Shown piece by piece: positions 25,765 to 34,577 of a stretch of DNA of 64,000 nt. Numbering within the stretch: position 1 is the stretch's first letter; each line of letters begins with the position of its first letter. The DNA is from CAXMRP01 sp965216515 (GTDB lineage: Bacteria > Pseudomonadota > Alphaproteobacteria > Rhizobiales > Afifellaceae): assembly GCA_965216515.1 (NCBI GenBank), contig OZ244173.1, positions 1,116,001-1,180,000 on the forward strand, in the 5' to 3' direction. The notes below the pieces were generated by a model. It had not been told where the DNA came from. It did not search any database and saw only the letters and a program-made list of their open reading frames with translations. The position numbers and the translations under genes were made by a program.

Positions 25765-27246
25765 TTACGATTGTTCTGCCGTCTGTATGGTCGACCGGCG
25801 CTCCCGGTGTTTCCGGTGCGGCCGACGGCTGGCGCGGGCCATGCCCCGGCCGGTGCGCCGGCTTTCCGCCTGCGCCAGACCCAGCCCCAGAAGCGTGGCA
25901 AAACTCAACGTCACCGCCTGGATTTGAAGCGAGAAATCGACAAGGCCGTGAAGGCCCACAAGGCCGGTGGCCGCAACCGCAACACCGCAGGCAACCGGCG
26001 TCCGCCGTCGCCGGAAAAATCCGCGAAGCGCTGACCAGGCCGGAAGCGCGATCGCCAGAAGAGCCACCATCGCCATCGGCAGGCCGAGGCCGAGCGCAAG
26101 CTCCAGATAATCGTTGTGTGCCTTGTCCCAGGTCGCAAGCCCGTCGAGCCCCTGGCCCCGATAGAGCGGCAACACATCGGCGAATGTCCCGTAGCCGGCA
26201 CCCATCGCCAGATGGTCGCCAAGGGCCGCCCCGCCTGTCTGAAGCACAGCCACCCGTCCCTGCGAACCCAGTCCGTTATCGGCCAGCCGGTTGATGAACC
26301 GGGCACCGGCGGTTTCCAGAAGGACCACAACCAGCGTCGCCAGGATCGCGAATGTAACGAAGCGGGCGACACAGCTCTGCCGGCCACCACCGCCCCGCGC
26401 CCGGTCGCGTAACACATGAAGCCCCGCAAGCATCACGAGCGCCACACCGCTGGCCGCGATACCGCCCCGCGAACCGGTCAAAAGCAGCACAGTGGCAAGC
26501 ACCGCAACAAAGCTCAGATAAAGCCCGGAGCGCCCGGCACACATGCCGATGATTCCGGCAAGCCGCCGCCGCAGGTGCCCCCCGCCGTCACTGGCGCGCG
26601 GACGTTCCCCGCCGCGTGGCAGGGCCTTGAAAAACAGGCCGACGGCCACAACCAGTCCCAACCCGAAATAGGTCGCGGCATTGTTGCGATTGACAAACGT
26701 CCCGGAAAACTGCCCGTTGACCGGGTCAGACAACAGCACCGGACGCTCTGTACCGGAAACTTGGAGAAGCATCGCGACAAGACCGTAGCCGCAGGCGATG
26801 ATCACGAATCCGGTGAGCACGCGGTTCGCCTGCTGCCGATCGCGGCCAACCGCGAACGCGCCAACAAAGACGCATGCCGCCGTTGCAAGGCGGAGCGCCG
26901 CAAGCATTGTCTCGTGCCGATTGATGGTCATCCGCGCCGAAATACCGTCCCCCTCCCAGACCGCATGCCAGAGCGGATGGACCAGCAGGCCGCCCTGGGC
27001 CTGCATCAGGATCCAGATGCCGACCAGTGCAAGCAGTCCGGCCGGCCAGACGATCAGCCCCATCGCCTGTTTTGCCTCGCCCTTTTCGCCGAAGAGCCAT
27101 GCCAGGCCGGACCCGATTGCCAGCAAACCGGCCAGCGAAGCGTGCAGGGCCCAAAGGGCCGGCCGGTTGCCGCCGGCAACGAGCGGCACCGCGGTCAGCA
27201 GCGCCAGAAGACCCCACAGCAGGCATGTGTTGATCGCCCGGCTCAC
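25765..27246 (-). CDS. O-antigen-ligase/Wzy_C-family membrane protein (module 1)
   Basis: Product of 493 residues with about ten to twelve helices, from INTCLLWGLLALLTAVPLVA to a C-terminal helix near LVDFSLQIQAVTLSF. Family hallmarks are FVNRNNAATYFGLG, LLTGSRGGIAASG, GYGTFADVLPLYR and WDKAHNDYLELALGLG in the periplasmic loop, the Wzy_C region where ligases and polymerases bind lipid-linked substrates. I chose GTG at 27246, seven bases after the preceding stop; the ATG far upstream lies inside that gene. It ends in an Arg-rich tail. It is strongly similar to the protein at 39105-40595, motif for motif. Confidence 0.87.
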   Translation of the reverse strand: MSRAINTCLLWGLLALLTAVPLVAGGNRPALWALHASLAGLLAIGSGLAWLFGEKGEAKQAMGLIVWPAGLLALVGIWILMQAQGGLLVHPLWHAVWEGDGISARMTINRHETMLAALRLATAACVFVGAFAVGRDRQQANRVLTGFVIIACGYGLVAMLLQVSGTERPVLLSDPVNGQFSGTFVNRNNAATYFGLGLVVAVGLFFKALPRGGERPRASDGGGHLRRRLAGIIGMCAGRSGLYLSFVAVLATVLLLTGSRGGIAASGVALVMLAGLHVLRDRARGGGGRQSCVARFVTFAILATLVVVLLETAGARFINRLADNGLGSQGRVAVLQTGGAALGDHLAMGAGYGTFADVLPLYRGQGLDGLATWDKAHNDYLELALGLGLPMAMVALLAIALPAWSALRGFFRRRRTPVACGVAVAATGLVGLHGLVDFSLQIQAVTLSFATLLGLGLAQAESRRTGRGMARASRRPHRKHRERRSTIQTAEQS

Positions 27247-27253
27247 GATTCTC

Positions 27254-27910
27254 TCATTGCCGCTTCGCTCCGCTTCCGGCGGGTGTCCGGCCGGCAAGCG
27301 CCAGATAAAGCGGCCCATTTGTAACCCGGACCCGCTCCAGATCGCGTTCAAGCGCAGCCCGGCCGGCCTCGTCGAGCAGACTTGCCACCGAAAGCGCGAA
27401 CCCCGCGCGCACCGGCGCAAGGGCCGCCGCCCGCGGCGTTGTCAGCCAGGAGTTTGCAAGCGCCTTTTTGGCCGCCGCGGTGAATCCGGTCTGCAGCGAA
27501 CCCAGATAGGCCGCCGCCAACCACAGGTCGCCGGCTGCCGGCGCCGAGCGCAGGGCCAGCCCGACACCCTCTTCCATTGCCAGGATCAATCGCTGCCGCT
27601 GCCGTTCCCCCGCAGCCACCCCGTCAAAAAATTCGCCGCCAAGCATGGTCGCGGCGATTTCCCGGCGCACGTGAACCGGCGAAAGCAGAAGCCGCGCCGC
27701 GATCGCTCCGGCCAGATCGGATTCCGTGCCGGCCCGGGCGGACGCTCGGCCTGTGTCGCGCAGCCAGACACGGAACCGGTAAGCCGATTGGACTTCGCGG
27801 ATATCATCGGGCGAATAAGCGACCGCCGTCTGCCGTCCGAGCAAAAGGCCGCCCGCCAGGGTCACGCCGCCCAGCGCGACGATGACGATCGGAAGGAGGA
27901 TGCGGAAGAT
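27254..27910 (-). CDS. Single-TM protein of unknown function (module 1)
   Basis: I do not recognise a named family. One N-terminal helix (ILLPIVIVALGGVTLAGGLL) is followed by about 190 helical, Ala/Leu/Arg-rich residues that look TPR-like, with AAGDLWLAAAYLG and VRAGFALSVASLL. The same spaced motifs occur in the protein at 40592-41353, which also sits between Wzc and a ligase-like gene, so both belong to one family. The start is odd: an in-frame ATG at 28066 lies 152 bases inside wzc, GTG at 27865 would delete most of the helix, and between them there is no ATG, GTG or TTG. An ATC at 27910, five bases after the wzc stop and ten bases behind GGAG, would give MFRILLPIVI. The coordinates use that position. 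Confidence 0.6.
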   Translation of the reverse strand: MFRILLPIVIVALGGVTLAGGLLLGRQTAVAYSPDDIREVQSAYRFRVWLRDTGRASARAGTESDLAGAIAARLLLSPVHVRREIAATMLGGEFFDGVAAGERQRQRLILAMEEGVGLALRSAPAAGDLWLAAAYLGSLQTGFTAAAKKALANSWLTTPRAAALAPVRAGFALSVASLLDEAGRAALERDLERVRVTNGPLYLALAGRTPAGSGAKRQ

Positions 27911-27914
27911 CGGC

Positions 27915-30284
27915 TCAGGTCTCCGACTGGGAATAATAATAGGGGTAGTATTTCGTGTCGTAGCCGCTGTTGTAGTAGTCGTAATATCGGGCCTGTGTCG
28001 GATTAACCTGGTTGAAGACCGTGCCGGCGATCTTGTCGGACAGGCCCGGCGTCTTCGAAAAGGCATTTTCCAGCGCCTCGCGGCTGGTGCTTTCCCATTT
28101 CACCACCAGTACGACGGCATCCATCTCCGGGACCAGCGCCCGGCCATCGGTGACAGGAAGCAGCGGCGAGGTGTCGACAATCACCAGATCAAACTGTTGC
28201 CGTGCATCCTTGATCAGGCCCCTCAGTTTTTTCGAGCCGAGGATTTCCGCCGTGTGGGTCAGGTCTGCCGTCCGCACCGAGGGAAGGATCTTCAGGCCGG
28301 TCTTGCGATGCACGCGCATGATCGACGGCAAGCTCGCATTGCCGGCGAGATACTGCACCAGCCCGTTCTTTCCGCCGCCGGCATAGATCTGGCTCAGCGC
28401 CGGATGGCGCAGGTCAAGATCGATGAGCAGCACGGATTCGCCGCTTGCCGCCGCATGCAGCGCCAAATTGCTTGCCACGGTCGATTTGCCCTCCGACGGC
28501 AAGGCCGACGTCACCATCACGACCTTGGCCGGATCGTCGAGGTCGCGGTAGCGCAGCCCCATGCGCATCGACCGGATCTCCTCTGTATAGGAAGAAAGGG
28601 GCTGATCCTGGACCAATGCCGAGGTGCGCGCGCGCAGGGCGGATTGCCGCGATCGGGCAAGGCTTTCCCCGCGCCATCGGCGCGGCAGTTGCGCCCGCAG
28701 CCGGTCCAGCAGGTTGACCGCGACGGATGCCGAAGCGCCGCCGAGTTCGACGATCGGCAACGACGCCAGAAGCGGCACGCTCGTCGCCTCCTCCAGTTCG
28801 CGCCCTGCCCGGAAGCCGCTGTCCATGATTTCAAGCAACAACGCCACCCCGACCCCGGCGCCAAGGCTGACAAGAAAGCCAAGAACCACGATCGCCTTGC
28901 GGTTTGGTGCATCAGGGCGCTCCGGACGGGCGGCCCATTCCACGATCCGTGAATCCGGTGTCTGCAGGCTTTCCTGCTCGCTGGTTTCCTTGAAACGGCC
29001 AAGGAAGGATTCAAACAGTGCCCGCGTGGCGTCCGCTTCCCGCTGCAATTCCCGCAATCTGATTTCCGCCTGGCCATACCGGGCATTGTCGCCCTTAAGG
29101 CCGGCAAGGCTGCTGGCAATCGATTCCTCGCGGCTTCGCGCCACACGATAGGCGTTCTCCGTTATTGCCTTGATCCGGTCGATCTCGATCTCGATCTGGC
29201 TGCGGATATCGCCCAGTTGCGCGCGCATGTTGATGACCGAGGGATGGCGGCCGCCATAGCGGGAATTGAGGTCGGCCAATTGCCGCCGCACCTCCGAATG
29301 CCGGGCACGCAATTGGGTGATGACCTGCGACTGCGAGGTGTCGGCGAAGGAGGACACCTCGCCACCGGCCGTAATCGTCCTGTTGAGTTGCTCCAGCTTC
29401 GAACGCGCTTCGGCGGTTTGCGCCCGCGCCAGAATCAATTGCTCGTTGAGCTTCGTCACCTGCTGGTCGTTGAGATTGTGCCCGTCCGCCTCCACGAGAT
29501 TGTTGGCGGCTCGAAATTCACCGACCGCCGCCTCCGCCGCGCGCACCCGCGACCGCAATTCCACAACGCGTTCGTTCAGCCAGTCGTTGGCGCGGCGCGT
29601 GGCGTCGTATTTCGATTCAAGCTGGTCGACCAGATAGGAATCGGCGAACGCGTTGGCCACTTCGGCCGAATGGGCCGGATCAACGGAGCGAAATCCGACG
29701 CCGATCGCATAGGTGCTGCCCAGTCTGGAGACGACCAGCCCCCGCTCCAGCTTGCTCAACGCATTGTCCTTGGCCGCATCGGCGCCAAGCGGATCGGCAG
29801 CGGTGTCGCCCTTGCCTCCGAACAGGAGGCCAAAGAGCCGGCCTAGGGCCGATCCCTGGTCGTCCAGTTCGGCGTAGCGCGCCTTCAGGCCAAGCTTGTC
29901 GACGACCCGCTCGGCGACCGGTTTCGAACGGATCACCAGGACTTCCGTGTCGATCGCGGTATTGTCCGCGCCGATGCCGGAAAGAACGGCCTGGGATTCC
30001 ACAACGTTGGTCTGCCGCGGTTCCACGACCACGGTTGCCGTCGCCAGATAGATGTTTGGCAATTTCAGCGCGTAGAGCACCGCGAGAAGCGTGCCGATCG
30101 CGACAATCGCCCCGACCGTCGCCGCCCGCCGCCGCAGCATGACTGCATAGCGGCGGATATCGTGTCGCAGATGCCCTGGCTCGTTGTCCTGGGCGCTGGC
30201 TGCGGCGGCAACAAACTGATAGACGGGCTGCACCGGCAGCGCGTCAGTTCGCCGGGGTAAGGTTGATGGTTCAGGTTGGCTCAT
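27915..30284 (-). CDS. Wzc/GumC-type polysaccharide co-polymerase and tyrosine autokinase (module 1)
   Basis: Product of 789 residues. Order: cytoplasmic N-terminus, TM helix near residue 60 (VGAIVAIGTLLAVLYAL), Wzz domain with RQTNVVESQAVLSGIG, a long coiled coil (residues about 240-430), GNVR-type domain, second TM near residue 465 (VVLGFLVSLGAGVGVALLLE), then the BY-kinase domain: Walker A SALPSEGKST near residue 595, Walker A' LLIDLDLRHP, Walker B LVIVDTSPLLP. The tail is a tyrosine cluster with ten Tyr (ARYYDYYNSGYDTKYYPYYY), the autophosphorylation site. It controls chain length and export with Wza. Preceded by the secreted-protein gene (124-base gap). Paralogue of 41334-43691. Confidence 0.95.
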   Translation of the reverse strand: MSQPEPSTLPRRTDALPVQPVYQFVAAAASAQDNEPGHLRHDIRRYAVMLRRRAATVGAIVAIGTLLAVLYALKLPNIYLATATVVVEPRQTNVVESQAVLSGIGADNTAIDTEVLVIRSKPVAERVVDKLGLKARYAELDDQGSALGRLFGLLFGGKGDTAADPLGADAAKDNALSKLERGLVVSRLGSTYAIGVGFRSVDPAHSAEVANAFADSYLVDQLESKYDATRRANDWLNERVVELRSRVRAAEAAVGEFRAANNLVEADGHNLNDQQVTKLNEQLILARAQTAEARSKLEQLNRTITAGGEVSSFADTSQSQVITQLRARHSEVRRQLADLNSRYGGRHPSVINMRAQLGDIRSQIEIEIDRIKAITENAYRVARSREESIASSLAGLKGDNARYGQAEIRLRELQREADATRALFESFLGRFKETSEQESLQTPDSRIVEWAARPERPDAPNRKAIVVLGFLVSLGAGVGVALLLEIMDSGFRAGRELEEATSVPLLASLPIVELGGASASVAVNLLDRLRAQLPRRWRGESLARSRQSALRARTSALVQDQPLSSYTEEIRSMRMGLRYRDLDDPAKVVMVTSALPSEGKSTVASNLALHAAASGESVLLIDLDLRHPALSQIYAGGGKNGLVQYLAGNASLPSIMRVHRKTGLKILPSVRTADLTHTAEILGSKKLRGLIKDARQQFDLVIVDTSPLLPVTDGRALVPEMDAVVLVVKWESTSREALENAFSKTPGLSDKIAGTVFNQVNPTQARYYDYYNSGYDTKYYPYYYSQSET

Positions 30285-30408
30285 GAATCGTCACCCGCTG
30301 GATCGGCTTCGCGTATCTCGTTCTCCGCCGGCCTTGCGGCCGGCACTCATCTCATGTCTGCCAGGACTATCGTCCGCCGCCGCCGGGCGGGTGGACGTAC
30401 CGACACCG

Positions 30409-30942
30409 TCAGTTCGGACTCGGCACAAAGAAGCCGCCGCCACTGCCACCACCCGCATCGAAGACCGGGTTCGACCGCACTTCGCCGCCGGTGCCCAGAA
30501 GGCTGCCGAGCAGCGAACCGATGCGATCGTTGGACAGCGCCGTTGAAAAGGCGGTCGCGAACGCATCCTGCTTGCAGCTGCCGGCGGCAGCCGTGACGGC
30601 CCGCGCCGCTGTCTCGTTTGCCTCAAACAGCAACCGCACCTCGTTGGCCAACCGGGCGCCGGCCTCGATCTGCACCTCTCCGCCCTGGGCGGCAAGCTCC
30701 GAGCAGCACAGCGTCACCTGCTGTTCCGGCGACGGGCTTTGCGGCACCGCCAGGAAGCCGGCGACCAGGCCGTCGATCGCATTGCCGGTGAACCCGACAG
30801 GCGCACATAGCGAACTTCCGAACACACCGTCTTGTGCCTGTGCCCCGGCGGTATCGACCGCCCCCGGGATTGCCGCTCCGGCCAACGCGGCGCACAGCAC
30901 CGCCGTGGCAAGCTGGCGTGGTCTGATGAAATGTGTGGCCAT
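30409..30942 (-). CDS. Secreted four-cysteine protein with DRIG motif and SPN C-terminus (module 1)
   Basis: Product of 177 residues; I do not recognise the family. A signal peptide (RPRQLATAVLCAALAGAAIP, likely cut after AGAQA) sends it to the periplasm or outside. The mature part has four Cys as C-x32-CC-x42-C, then 15 residues later DRIGSLLGS, a glycine-rich stretch and the C-terminal VPSPN. The protein at 45004-45645 repeats CC-x42-C-x15-DRIG exactly and also ends SPN, so they are homologous. I chose the ATG at 30942 because AGGAG lies seven bases before it; ATGs at 30957 and 30948 are also in frame. It lies between the Wza and Wzc genes, which suggests a role in export or polymer control. 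Confidence 0.75.
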   Translation of the reverse strand: MATHFIRPRQLATAVLCAALAGAAIPGAVDTAGAQAQDGVFGSSLCAPVGFTGNAIDGLVAGFLAVPQSPSPEQQVTLCCSELAAQGGEVQIEAGARLANEVRLLFEANETAARAVTAAAGSCKQDAFATAFSTALSNDRIGSLLGSLLGTGGEVRSNPVFDAGGGSGGGFFVPSPN

Positions 30943-30984
30943 TGTCATGCTCCTCATGGTGATGGCTGCGGGACGTGCCGGATG

Positions 30985-31698
30985 TCAGAAAAACCGTTCC
31001 GGCACTCTCAGATTGTCGCCCGGATAGATCAGCACGCGCTGGGACAGATTGTGCCGTTCCTCCCGGTCACGGCCGGCGCGGCGGATCAGGACAGATCGCG
31101 AATTGGCCCGGTAGGTGTAGCCGCCGGCCATCGCCACCGCGTCCTGAACCGTAAGGCCGGCCTTGTAAGGATACTCGCCGCCTTTCTTGACTTCGCCGAG
31201 GATAAAGAAGGGACGGTAGTTCAATACTTCGATCGCCACTTTCGGATCGCGCAGATATCCATCCTTGAAGCGGGCGACCACGCGCGCCTCGAATTCTGTG
31301 ACTGTCGCCCCGGCGGCGGTTACGTCGCCGATCAGCGGCAGCCCGACCGATCCGGCATCATCGACGAAGAACTCGCCGGACAGTTCTTCTTCGCCGAACA
31401 CGATTACGCGAACCTTGTCGCCGGTTCCCAACCGGTAGGCATCGATGCCCGGCGTGCCGGCGATACCGGCGGTTTCGCCGCCGGAAACCGGAACCGCCGC
31501 ACCCCCGCCCACCGCACCGGTCACGGTCGGTGCCGAGGCATAGGATTGCGGCATCTGTCCGGCCAGGCGGGCGCTGCCCGACAGGTTGCAGCCGGCAAGC
31601 GCGCCAACAAGCAACAGCGCGCCAAGTCGGATGCCGCCGTCACGCAGCGCGGCGCCGGCACGGATAGGTGTTGCAGTCCGGGTCAGGATCTTGCCCAT
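30985..31698 (-). CDS. Wza/GumB-type polysaccharide export lipoprotein (short form)
   Basis: Product of 237 residues. Lipoprotein signal with lipobox LVGALAGC, so it should be lipid-anchored, probably in the outer membrane. The PES (Poly_export) domain is YRLGTGDKVRVIVFGEEEL with GSVGLPLIGDV, followed by a SLBB-like domain from FFILGEVKKGGEYPYKAGLTVQDA to YPGDNLRVPERFF, where it ends. E. coli Wza has about 379 residues and a C-terminal helix that spans the outer membrane; this protein stops after the SLBB domain and lacks it, so a separate outer-membrane pore is likely needed. ATG at 31698 with GGAG eight bases upstream. Confidence 0.92.
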   Translation of the reverse strand: MGKILTRTATPIRAGAALRDGGIRLGALLLVGALAGCNLSGSARLAGQMPQSYASAPTVTGAVGGGAAVPVSGGETAGIAGTPGIDAYRLGTGDKVRVIVFGEEELSGEFFVDDAGSVGLPLIGDVTAAGATVTEFEARVVARFKDGYLRDPKVAIEVLNYRPFFILGEVKKGGEYPYKAGLTVQDAVAMAGGYTYRANSRSVLIRRAGRDREERHNLSQRVLIYPGDNLRVPERFF

Positions 31699-31802
31699 TT
31701 GAGTTCTCCGTTGCGGAAGGCGTGGCCGGCGATCGGGTGTCAAATCGCCGGGTTGGCATTGGATATGCGGAAAATCGGGAAACCGTTGTCCGGCACGTCG
31801 GC

Positions 31803-32768
31803 TCAGCGGTTGTGTTCGTTCAACACGTCGCGGAAATATCCGATGGTGCTGTCCAGCCCTTCTTCCAGCGGCACCAGCGGTTCCCAGCCAAGTTTTTCGC
31901 GAGCCAGCGAAATGTCGGGACAGCGTTGCATCGGGTCGTCCTGCGGCAGCGGTTGCTCGACCAGTTGCGACGACGATCCGGCTTTTTCGATCACCATTTC
32001 CGCCAGGGCCCGGATCGTGAATTCGCCCGGATTGCCGATATTCACCGGCCCGGAAAAGCCCGGCTCGCTGTCCATCATCCGGATCATTCCTTCCACCAGA
32101 TCGTCGACATAGCAGAAGGAACGGGTTTGCGAGCCGTCGCCGTAAAGCGTGATCGGTTCGCCCGACAGGGCCTGCACGATGAAGTTTGAAACCACCCGCC
32201 CGTCGGCCGGATGCATGCGCGGGCCGTAGGTGTTGAAAATCCGGACGATTTTGGTTTCCAGCCGGTGTTGCCGGGCATAGTCGAAGAACAGGGTTTCCGC
32301 GCACCGCTTGCCTTCGTCGTAGCAGGCTCGGATACCGTAGGGGTTGACATTGCCCCAGTAGCTTTCGGGTTGCGGATGGACGGTCGGATCGCCGTAGACC
32401 TCACTGGTGGAAGCCTGGAGGATCGGCACCTTGAGCCGCTTGGCGAGTCCCAGCATGTTGATCGCACCGATCACCGATGTTTTCGTCGTCTGCACCGGAT
32501 CGTGCTGGTAGTGCACCGGCGAGGCCGGGCAGGCCAGATTGAAGATCTGGTCGACCTCCACATAGAGCGGAAACGTCACGTCGTGGCGCATGAATTCAAA
32601 GCGCGGATGATTGTGCAGATGGGCGATGTTCCGCCGTGTGCCGGTAAACAGGTTGTCGACACACAGCACCTCGCTGCCCCGCTCCAAAAGCCGGTCGCAA
32701 AGATGCGATCCGAGGAATCCGGCGCCTCCGGTCACGAGCACCCGTTTCTGGCTTTCGTATTGACGCAA
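31803..32768 (-). CDS. uxs: UDP-glucuronate decarboxylase (UDP-xylose synthase)
   Basis: Product of 321 residues. Extended SDR: RVLVTGGAGFLGSHLCDRLL for NAD, VDNLFTGTRRNI, FMRHDVTFPLYVEVDQIFNL and ACPASPVHYQHDPVQTTKTS, which together are specific for UXS, catalytic Tyr/Lys in RACYDEGKRCAE, and RIFNTYGPRMHPADGRVVSN. It converts UDP-GlcA made by Ugd to UDP-xylose. The start is TTG at 32768: AAGGAAGG lies about eight bases before it, inside the end of the preceding glycosyltransferase gene, and no ATG is available. So xylose is a likely component of the polymer. Confidence 0.93.
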   Translation of the reverse strand: MRQYESQKRVLVTGGAGFLGSHLCDRLLERGSEVLCVDNLFTGTRRNIAHLHNHPRFEFMRHDVTFPLYVEVDQIFNLACPASPVHYQHDPVQTTKTSVIGAINMLGLAKRLKVPILQASTSEVYGDPTVHPQPESYWGNVNPYGIRACYDEGKRCAETLFFDYARQHRLETKIVRIFNTYGPRMHPADGRVVSNFIVQALSGEPITLYGDGSQTRSFCYVDDLVEGMIRMMDSEPGFSGPVNIGNPGEFTIRALAEMVIEKAGSSSQLVEQPLPQDDPMQRCPDISLAREKLGWEPLVPLEEGLDSTIGYFRDVLNEHNR

Positions 32769-32772
32769 TGGA

Positions 32773-33582
32773 CTAGCCTTCCTTGATATTGAACAGTTGC
32801 GGCAGTTTGCGCAGCGGCTTGGCCACAAGCGTGAAATCGATCAATCCCGCGCGCAGATGCTGCCTTCGCGACCGGAGCGCTTCGAGATTGCCCTTCACAT
32901 AGGATGCCGGCCCCGCCGTGCTGGCACCACCACGTTTCATGTGGACAAGGATCCGGTTCAGGTAATTGGCCGGATAATGATAAAGCTCCAGACACCGCAG
33001 CATATAATCGTAGTCCGCCGCGATCTGCAGGGACGTGTCGAACAGACCGACCGTCTGCGCCACGTGCCGCCGGACATAGAAGCTCGGATGCGCCGGCATC
33101 CAGCCGGTCCGGAATGCACCCTCTTCGAACGGACTTCCCCGCCACCGCCGCACCACGCCGGACGTGTCGTGATCCTCAACAAACACCAGGTCGCCGAAAA
33201 CAATATCCGTTTCCGCAAGTCCTGCCGCGATCGTCGACAGCGCATGTTTGTCGTGGAACCGATCATCGGAATTGAGAAAGCCCACCGCATCGCCCGTATA
33301 GCGCAACAGGCCTTTGTTCATGGCATCATAGATGCCGTTATCGGGCTCGCTGATGAGCGTGATCGACGGATCGTCATAACGCGCCAGGAGCGACAGCGTT
33401 CCATCGCTGGAGGCGCCATCGATCACCAACAGTTCCTTGTGCGGATAATCCTGCTCCAGAAACGACTCCACCGTATGCCGGATTGTCGCCTCGGCGTTGA
33501 AGCACACGGTCACCACCGAGATCGCAAGAGCCGGCTCATCCGGCACCGGCAACCCCTCCTTTTCCGGCGACAATACGCTCAC
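32773..33582 (-). CDS. Glycosyltransferase family 2 (WcaA/SpsA-like)
   Basis: Product of 269 residues. GT-A domain: AISVVTVCFNAEATIRHTVE, EQDYPHKELLVIDGASSDGT, SEPDNGIYDAMNKGL, the DxD-type NSDDRFHDK near residue 105, and IAADYDYMLRCLELYH. The SEPDNGIYDAMNKG motif is typical of colanic-acid/capsule GT2 enzymes. Its GTG start at 33582 overlaps the fcl stop (GTGA), and its end carries the ribosome-binding site for uxs. It is a candidate for the fucosyl- or xylosyltransferase by neighbourhood only. Confidence 0.88.
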   Translation of the reverse strand: MSVLSPEKEGLPVPDEPALAISVVTVCFNAEATIRHTVESFLEQDYPHKELLVIDGASSDGTLSLLARYDDPSITLISEPDNGIYDAMNKGLLRYTGDAVGFLNSDDRFHDKHALSTIAAGLAETDIVFGDLVFVEDHDTSGVVRRWRGSPFEEGAFRTGWMPAHPSFYVRRHVAQTVGLFDTSLQIAADYDYMLRCLELYHYPANYLNRILVHMKRGGASTAGPASYVKGNLEALRSRRQHLRAGLIDFTLVAKPLRKLPQLFNIKEG

Positions 33583-34577
33583 CGGGCCGATGGCCCCTGC
33601 GCTATCGGCGACCCCGGCGCGGCAATGTCGCGATACCGGTCGCGATGATCCAGAAACCAGCGATAGGTCTGACCAATTCCATCTTCAAGTGAAATTTTCG
33701 GAAACCATCCCAATCCATTGACAAGACTCGAATCCACAACCTTGCGCGGCGTGCCGTCCGGGCGGTTGGCATCGAATTCGAGATCACCTTCGAAGCCGAC
33801 AACATCCCCGACCATCCGCGCCAGTTCGGCGATCGAGATTTCCGCACCGCTCCCGATGTTGATGGCGCCGCCGCCGCTATGCCGTCGCGCCAGGAACACC
33901 AGCGCATCCGCCAGATCGTCGACATGGAGGAATTCCCGCAATGGCGTACCGCTTCCCCACACTTCCAGCCGCTCCGCACCCGCCTCCTTCGCCTCGTGGG
34001 CCTTGCGCACAAGGGCAGGCAGCACATGGCTGGTTTCCAGTCCGAAATTGTCGCCCGGTCCGTAGAGATTGCACGGTTGCGCGGTAAAATAGTCGAGTCC
34101 GTATTGCCGGTGATAGGCCTCCGCCAGCTTCAGCCCGGCGATCTTCGCCACCGCATACCACTGGTTGGTCGGCTCCAGCGGTCCGCTCAGCAGCGCCGCT
34201 TCGCGGATCGGCTGCGCGGCTGCCTTCGGATAGACACAGCTTGAACCCAGAAAGATCAGCCGCCCAACCCCGGCCTTGCGGGCCCCCTCGATGACATTGG
34301 CGGCAATCGCCAGATTGTCGTAGAGGAAGTCGGCCGGGTAGTCGGCATTCGCCTTTATGCCGCCGACCCGCGCCGCCGCCATAAAGATCAGATCCGGCCG
34401 GGCCTCGGCGATAAACGCCTCCGTCTCCCGCTGCCGTCTGAGATCCAGCCCGGGTTCCGGACCGGCAACCGTTTCGCACGGTTCCTGAGCAAGCCGCCGC
34501 ATCAAGGCCGAACCGACCATGCCCCGTGCGCCTGCAACCCAAACCCGCCTGTTTGCAAGATCGAACGGTTCAGCCAT
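33579..34577 (-). CDS. fcl: GDP-L-fucose synthase
   Basis: Product of 332 residues. SDR epimerase/reductase that turns GDP-4-keto-6-deoxymannose into GDP-L-fucose. Motifs: RVWVAGARGMVGSALMRRL for NADP, FMAAARVGGIKANADYPADF, LGSSCVYPK, catalytic Tyr/Lys in NQWYAVAKIAGLK and the Fcl-specific CNLYGPGDNF. It overlaps gmd by eight bases and follows it in the operon, so both GDP-fucose steps are co-translated. Nearby manC supplies GDP-mannose. Confidence 0.95.
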   Translation of the reverse strand: MAEPFDLANRRVWVAGARGMVGSALMRRLAQEPCETVAGPEPGLDLRRQRETEAFIAEARPDLIFMAAARVGGIKANADYPADFLYDNLAIAANVIEGARKAGVGRLIFLGSSCVYPKAAAQPIREAALLSGPLEPTNQWYAVAKIAGLKLAEAYHRQYGLDYFTAQPCNLYGPGDNFGLETSHVLPALVRKAHEAKEAGAERLEVWGSGTPLREFLHVDDLADALVFLARRHSGGGAINIGSGAEISIAELARMVGDVVGFEGDLEFDANRPDGTPRKVVDSSLVNGLGWFPKISLEDGIGQTYRWFLDHRDRYRDIAAPGSPIAQGPSAR

